Of a stretch of 8,415 nucleotides of DNA, positions 5,791 through 8,415 are shown piece after piece. How positions within the stretch are numbered: the first letter of the stretch is position 1; every line of letters starts with the position of its first letter. The position numbers and the translations under genes were made by a program. The stretch spans positions 1-8,415 of the forward strand of contig JBOGED010000539.1 in NCBI GenBank assembly GCA_050743625.1. The letters are read 5' to 3'. The notes below the pieces were generated by a model. That model saw only the letters and a list, made by a program, of their open reading frames with translations. It ran no database searches and was not told where the DNA came from. The DNA comes from JBOGED01 sp050743625. Its GTDB lineage: Bacteria > Actinomycetota > Nitriliruptoria > Euzebyales > Egibacteraceae.

Positions 5791-6855
5791 TTAGTTCGGG
5801 CGGTCGGCCGGGACGATGTTGGTGCGGGCCCACTGGTCGTACTCGGGGTCGAAGTAGCGGACGCGGATCTTCTTGTACTCCTTGGTCGAGTAAAGGATGC
5901 GGTAGTCGTCGAGGCCGCTGCGGTCGCGGATCGAGGTGACGGCTTCCTCGACGCGCTCTTTCGACGTGCCGTGGATCATGCCGAACAGCGCGTATGGCCA
6001 ATCGGGGTAGGTTGGCCGGCGGTAGCAATGGCTCACGGCGGCGTAGCCGGCGAGCAGGTACCCGTATTCGTCGGTCCGGTCGTCGGGGGCCCGCCAGACG
6101 CTCATGCCATTGGCGCCGAACCCTGCCCGGCGGTGGTGGAGGACAGCCGCGTAGCGGCGCATGAGGCCCTCGTCGATGAAGGCTTGCGCGGCGTCGCGGA
6201 CGGCCTGTTCGCTGGTACCGATCCGCTTGGCCATCGAGGCGAAGGGTGTCGGCTCGATGGCGAGATCCTCCTGCAGCTCCAACACGAAGGCGACCTCGTC
6301 CGGGGTGAGATCCTCCGCGGTCCGAGCCGTTTCCTTGTAGGCGGGCAGCGTGGACTGGGCGTCCATCGACCGCTGGTCGGACACGTCGAGGTCGACGCCG
6401 ATCTTGTAGAGCTTGAGGGTCGGCAGGATGCGGGTGGACTCGCCGCCGCAAAGACGGTGGAGCGCGTTGACGTGGGTCTGCAGGTCCTGACCCGGCGGCA
6501 CGGCGATCGTCCACCAGATATTGAACTCGTGGTCACGGCGGTAGTTGTGGCTGACGCCGGGGTGCGAGCTGATGACGCCGGCCGCCTCGTCGACGCGTTC
6601 CTCGGCGACAGAGGTGGCGACGAGCGAGGACTTGTACCCGAGCTTGCGGGTGTCGAAGATCGCCGACACCTGCCGGATGATCCGGTCGTCCTTCAGCCGC
6701 CCGTACCGATCCATGACGGCTTGCTCCGACTCACCGAGGCGCTCGCCCAGCGCGGCGAACGGCCGCGCGACCAAGGGAAACTCCGTCTGGATGATGTTGA
6801 GCAGCTTCTGGTCGGTGTCGTCGAGGACGATCCGGCCGACGGTCTTAGCGGGCAT
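5791..6855 (-). CDS. Fused siroheme decarboxylase (AhbA-AhbB / NirDLGH family)
   Basis: A 354-residue protein made of two tandem Lrp/AsnC-like units, each a winged-helix HTH plus an effector-like alpha/beta domain. Unit 1 is about 10-155 and unit 2 about 183-345. Hallmarks are IIQTEFPLVARPF (21-33), VSHNYRR (101-107) and FNIWWTI (111-117) in unit 1, and PFASMAKRIG (204-213), RRAGFGANGMSVWR (242-255), VSHCYRR (274-280) and WPYALFGMIHG (286-296) in unit 2. The family removes the C12 and C18 acetate carboxyls of siroheme to give 12,18-didecarboxysiroheme, an intermediate in the alternative heme pathway (with AhbC and AhbD) or in heme d1 synthesis. Most characterised forms are separate subunits; this gene encodes both. 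ATG 6855 has GGAG five bases upstream. It diverges from moaE. Whether the product is heme or heme d1 cannot be told here. Confidence 0.92.
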   Translation of the reverse strand: MPAKTVGRIVLDDTDQKLLNIIQTEFPLVARPFAALGERLGESEQAVMDRYGRLKDDRIIRQVSAIFDTRKLGYKSSLVATSVAEERVDEAAGVISSHPGVSHNYRRDHEFNIWWTIAVPPGQDLQTHVNALHRLCGGESTRILPTLKLYKIGVDLDVSDQRSMDAQSTLPAYKETARTAEDLTPDEVAFVLELQEDLAIEPTPFASMAKRIGTSEQAVRDAAQAFIDEGLMRRYAAVLHHRRAGFGANGMSVWRAPDDRTDEYGYLLAGYAAVSHCYRRPTYPDWPYALFGMIHGTSKERVEEAVTSIRDRSGLDDYRILYSTKEYKKIRVRYFDPEYDQWARTNIVPADRPN

Positions 6856-6877
6856 GAAGGCTCCAACCGGCGGATAC

Positions 6878-6897
6878 TGTGGACGTTCGACTCCACA
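6878..6897. promoter_or_regulatory. Inverted repeat in the divergent ahb/moaE gap
   Basis: TGTGGA (6878-6883) and TCCACA (6892-6897) are perfect reverse complements with an 8-base spacer, centred in the 58 bases between two divergent start codons. The position suits one operator controlling both genes. Each arm also resembles part of a DnaA box, but the full 9-mers do not match well. A GATACT -10-like hexamer overlaps the left arm, with no matching -35. The regulatory role is inferred. Confidence 0.4.
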
Positions 6898-6913
6898 TCC
6901 TAAAGGTGGTCAG

Positions 6914-7342
6914 ATGCCAGCGCGGCTCCATACTCGGTTAACGGGCGCGCCGCTGTCAGTACCAGACGCCCATGCGTTCGTGTCCGACGCTGCGGCGGGT
7001 GCTACGGTCGTCTTCACCGGCTCGGTCCGCGACAACGCCGAGGGACGGGCAGTGTCCGGTCTGGACTACGAGGCGTACGAGGAGCAGGCATCCGCCCAGC
7101 TCACGGCACTCGCCGAGACGGTCGGCCAGAAGTGGCCGGACGTCCTCGCCATCTGGATGGAGCACCGGGTCGGCAGCCTGGGGATCGGCGAGCCGTCGGT
7201 CGTCGTCGCGGTCTCCGCGCCACACCGCGTCGAGGCGTTCGACGCCGCCCGCTTCGGCATCGACGAGCTGAAGGCGACGGTGGCGATCTGGAAGAAGGAG
7301 CACTGGTCCGACGGCGCCACCCACTGGCCGGGCACCGACTAG
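6914..7342 (+). CDS. moaE: Molybdopterin synthase catalytic subunit MoaE
   Basis: A 142-residue cytoplasmic protein of typical MoaE length. With the thiocarboxylated small subunit MoaD it converts cyclic pyranopterin monophosphate to molybdopterin. The residues that define the active site in E. coli MoaE are all recognisable: Arg39 in VFTGSVRD (33-40), His104-Arg105 in APHRVEAF, Lys120 in DELKATVAIWKKE and Lys127 in the same segment. LDYEAYEEQA (50-59) and MEHRVGSLGIGE (82-93) are family signatures. ATG 6914 follows AGGTGG (6904-6909) with four bases between; the reading frame is open further upstream but shows no family similarity there. No moaD or other Moco gene is in the window. The next gene, MreB-like, starts 14 bases after the stop, so the two are probably co-transcribed. 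Confidence 0.96.
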   Translation: MPARLHTRLTGAPLSVPDAHAFVSDAAAGATVVFTGSVRDNAEGRAVSGLDYEAYEEQASAQLTALAETVGQKWPDVLAIWMEHRVGSLGIGEPSVVVAVSAPHRVEAFDAARFGIDELKATVAIWKKEHWSDGATHWPGTD

Positions 7343-7356
7343 CCGGCTGGGCTGCT

Positions 7357-8352
7357 GTGCGTGACATTGCCATCGACATGGGCACGGCCAGCACCCTGGT
7401 GTGGGTGAAGGGGCGTGGGATTGTCCTTGATGAGCCCACGGTCGTCGCGGTGCACCAGCGTGGCGGCGAGGTACGGGCGATGGGGCACGAGGCCCACGAG
7501 CTGATCGCGCATGGGTCTGGGAGCTTTGTCGCGCACCGGCCCCTAGTCGGCGGGGCGGTGACGGACTTCGGCGCCACGGCGAGCCTGCTGAGAATGGTGC
7601 TCCGCCGGCTTCGAGTCAGGCGGCCGTCCCGGTTGCGGCTCGTGGTGTGTATCCCAAGCGGTTTGACTGACGTCGAGCGTCGGGCGCTTGAGCAGGCGGC
7701 TGCCCAGGCGGGCATCGGGGCGACGTACCCGATCTCCGGTCCGCTCGCCGCCGCGATGGGCGCGGGACTCGCCATCGATCAGCCGATCGGCACGATGGTG
7801 GTCGACGCCGGCGGCGGGAGTTGCAAGGTGGCCATGATCTCGTTAGGCGAGATCGTGAAGTGCGCGCTGATCCGCACGGGCGGCTTCGACATCGACGACG
7901 CGATCGCTCGCTACGTCCGGTCGAGATTCGACCTGGTGATCGGAGCCCGCGTGGCCGAGCAGGTGAAGGTCGAGATCGGCTCGGCGTCTCCGCAGATGCA
8001 GATGCCTGAGCCGCGCGTCGAGGTAAGTGGCCGTGAGCTGGCGGGCGGCCGGCCACGCACCGTGACGTTGGCCGGCGACGAGGTCCGCGCGGTCATCGAC
8101 CCGTGCGTGTCGGCCGTCTTGGGCGCCGTGCTCGACGTCCTGGGCAACTGCCCGCCAGCGCTCGCGCAGGACGTCGTGGATACCGGCCTTTGGCTCTGCG
8201 GTGGGGGGTCAAAGCTGCGCGGCCTCGCCACCCGCCTCGCCGCCGAGACCGGCCTACCGGTGCATACGGCGGATCGCCCGGGTGAGGCCGTCATCCGTGG
8301 AGCCGGCATGGCCGTGGAAGATCCCGACAACTGGAAGCACCTGTTCGCCTGA
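7357..8352 (+). CDS. Divergent MreB-like actin-fold protein
   Basis: A 331-residue protein resembling MreB along its full length. Recognisable parts are phosphate-1 DMGTASTLVW (7-16), EPTVVAV (26-32), CIPSGLTDVERRALEQAA (98-115), phosphate-2 VVDAGGGSCKVAMISLGEIV (148-167), DIDDAIARYVRSRFDLVIG (178-196) with VKVEIGSA (203-210), and the adenosine motif LCGGGSKLRGL (280-290). Several MreB features are altered: GGGTT of phosphate-2 is GGGSC, the usual GRTP after the GxEA segment is missing, and the IEEPMAAAIG motif reads ISGPLAAAMG. It is therefore a divergent paralogue whose polymerisation and ATPase activity are uncertain. It starts at GTG 7357, because the next in-frame ATG (7378) would remove phosphate-1; the ribosome site is weak. 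No mreC, mreD or rodA follows before the window ends. Its position behind moaE gives no clear functional clue. Confidence 0.82.
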   Translation: MRDIAIDMGTASTLVWVKGRGIVLDEPTVVAVHQRGGEVRAMGHEAHELIAHGSGSFVAHRPLVGGAVTDFGATASLLRMVLRRLRVRRPSRLRLVVCIPSGLTDVERRALEQAAAQAGIGATYPISGPLAAAMGAGLAIDQPIGTMVVDAGGGSCKVAMISLGEIVKCALIRTGGFDIDDAIARYVRSRFDLVIGARVAEQVKVEIGSASPQMQMPEPRVEVSGRELAGGRPRTVTLAGDEVRAVIDPCVSAVLGAVLDVLGNCPPALAQDVVDTGLWLCGGGSKLRGLATRLAAETGLPVHTADRPGEAVIRGAGMAVEDPDNWKHLFA

Positions 8353-8415
8353 GTTGGTGCTTGGCGTTTCGGGGTCGCGCTTCGTCGGCTTCCGCTTCGA
8401 AGATCACTTTTAGGT
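8353..8415. other. Non-coding tail to window end
   Basis: No gene start is supported in the last 63 bases. CTTCG and CGAAG can pair over a 13-base loop shortly before TTTT near the end, but the stem is too weak to call a terminator. Confidence 0.3.

Noticed and set aside
4886..6514. A longer 542-residue version of the phosphoesterase reading upstream through the siroheme decarboxylase region
   Set aside because: The extra N-terminal part is an antisense-like shadow frame of the decarboxylase gene, is Arg/Pro-rich, and shows no domain. The phosphoesterase fold begins just after ATG 5701.
8378..8412. Terminator-like stem near the window end
   Set aside because: A 5-bp stem with a 13-base loop followed by only four T residues after a gap; the sequence is also cut off by the window edge.

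Overview
The window is GC-rich and densely coding. It most likely comes from an uncultured high-GC actinobacterium (Actinomycetota). The reasons are the Zincin_2 (PF10103/DUF2342) metalloprotease-like protein, a family known mainly from Actinobacteria, a DUF4190 membrane protein, and an actinobacterial-looking crotonyl-CoA carboxylase/reductase. No rRNA, tRNA, CRISPR array, transposase or phage gene was found. The taxonomic placement is inference from gene families, not from a marker gene.

Layout, left to right. (1) 30-1379, minus strand: crotonyl-CoA carboxylase/reductase (ccr), the signature enzyme of the ethylmalonyl-CoA pathway. (2) 1380-2099: a 720-base gap with no convincing gene but much structure. 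It holds an 18-bp operator-like palindrome just upstream of ccr, a 9-bp inverted repeat enclosing smaller stems, a cluster of DnaA-box-like 9-mers including one exact TTATCCACA, and two copies of an unusual 22-bp dyad-symmetric element. (3) 2100-3353, minus: PF10103 protein. (4) 3444-4523 and 4520-4861, plus: an atypical extended-SDR protein with a C-terminal membrane segment, translationally coupled by an ATGA overlap to a small DUF4190 membrane protein. (5) 4886-5701, minus: cytoplasmic calcineurin-like phosphoesterase. (6) 5791-6855, minus: fused AhbA-AhbB-type siroheme decarboxylase, followed by a nested 41-bp hairpin. (7) 6914-7342, plus: MoaE, divergent from the siroheme decarboxylase. 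(8) 7357-8352, plus: MreB-like actin-fold protein 14 bases behind moaE.

How the genes relate. This is a mosaic of short transcription units, not one operon. The most suggestive link is the divergent siroheme-decarboxylase/moaE pair, which joins modified-tetrapyrrole and molybdenum-cofactor biosynthesis across a 58-base gap containing a symmetric inverted repeat. Both cofactors can serve anaerobic or nitrogen-oxide respiration, but no such enzyme is present here. The possible novelty lies mainly in the 1380-2099 region: a DnaA-box cluster with no dnaA or dnaN beside it, next to a repeated palindrome whose copies differ only at its non-symmetric positions. I do not see a complete new multi-gene system.
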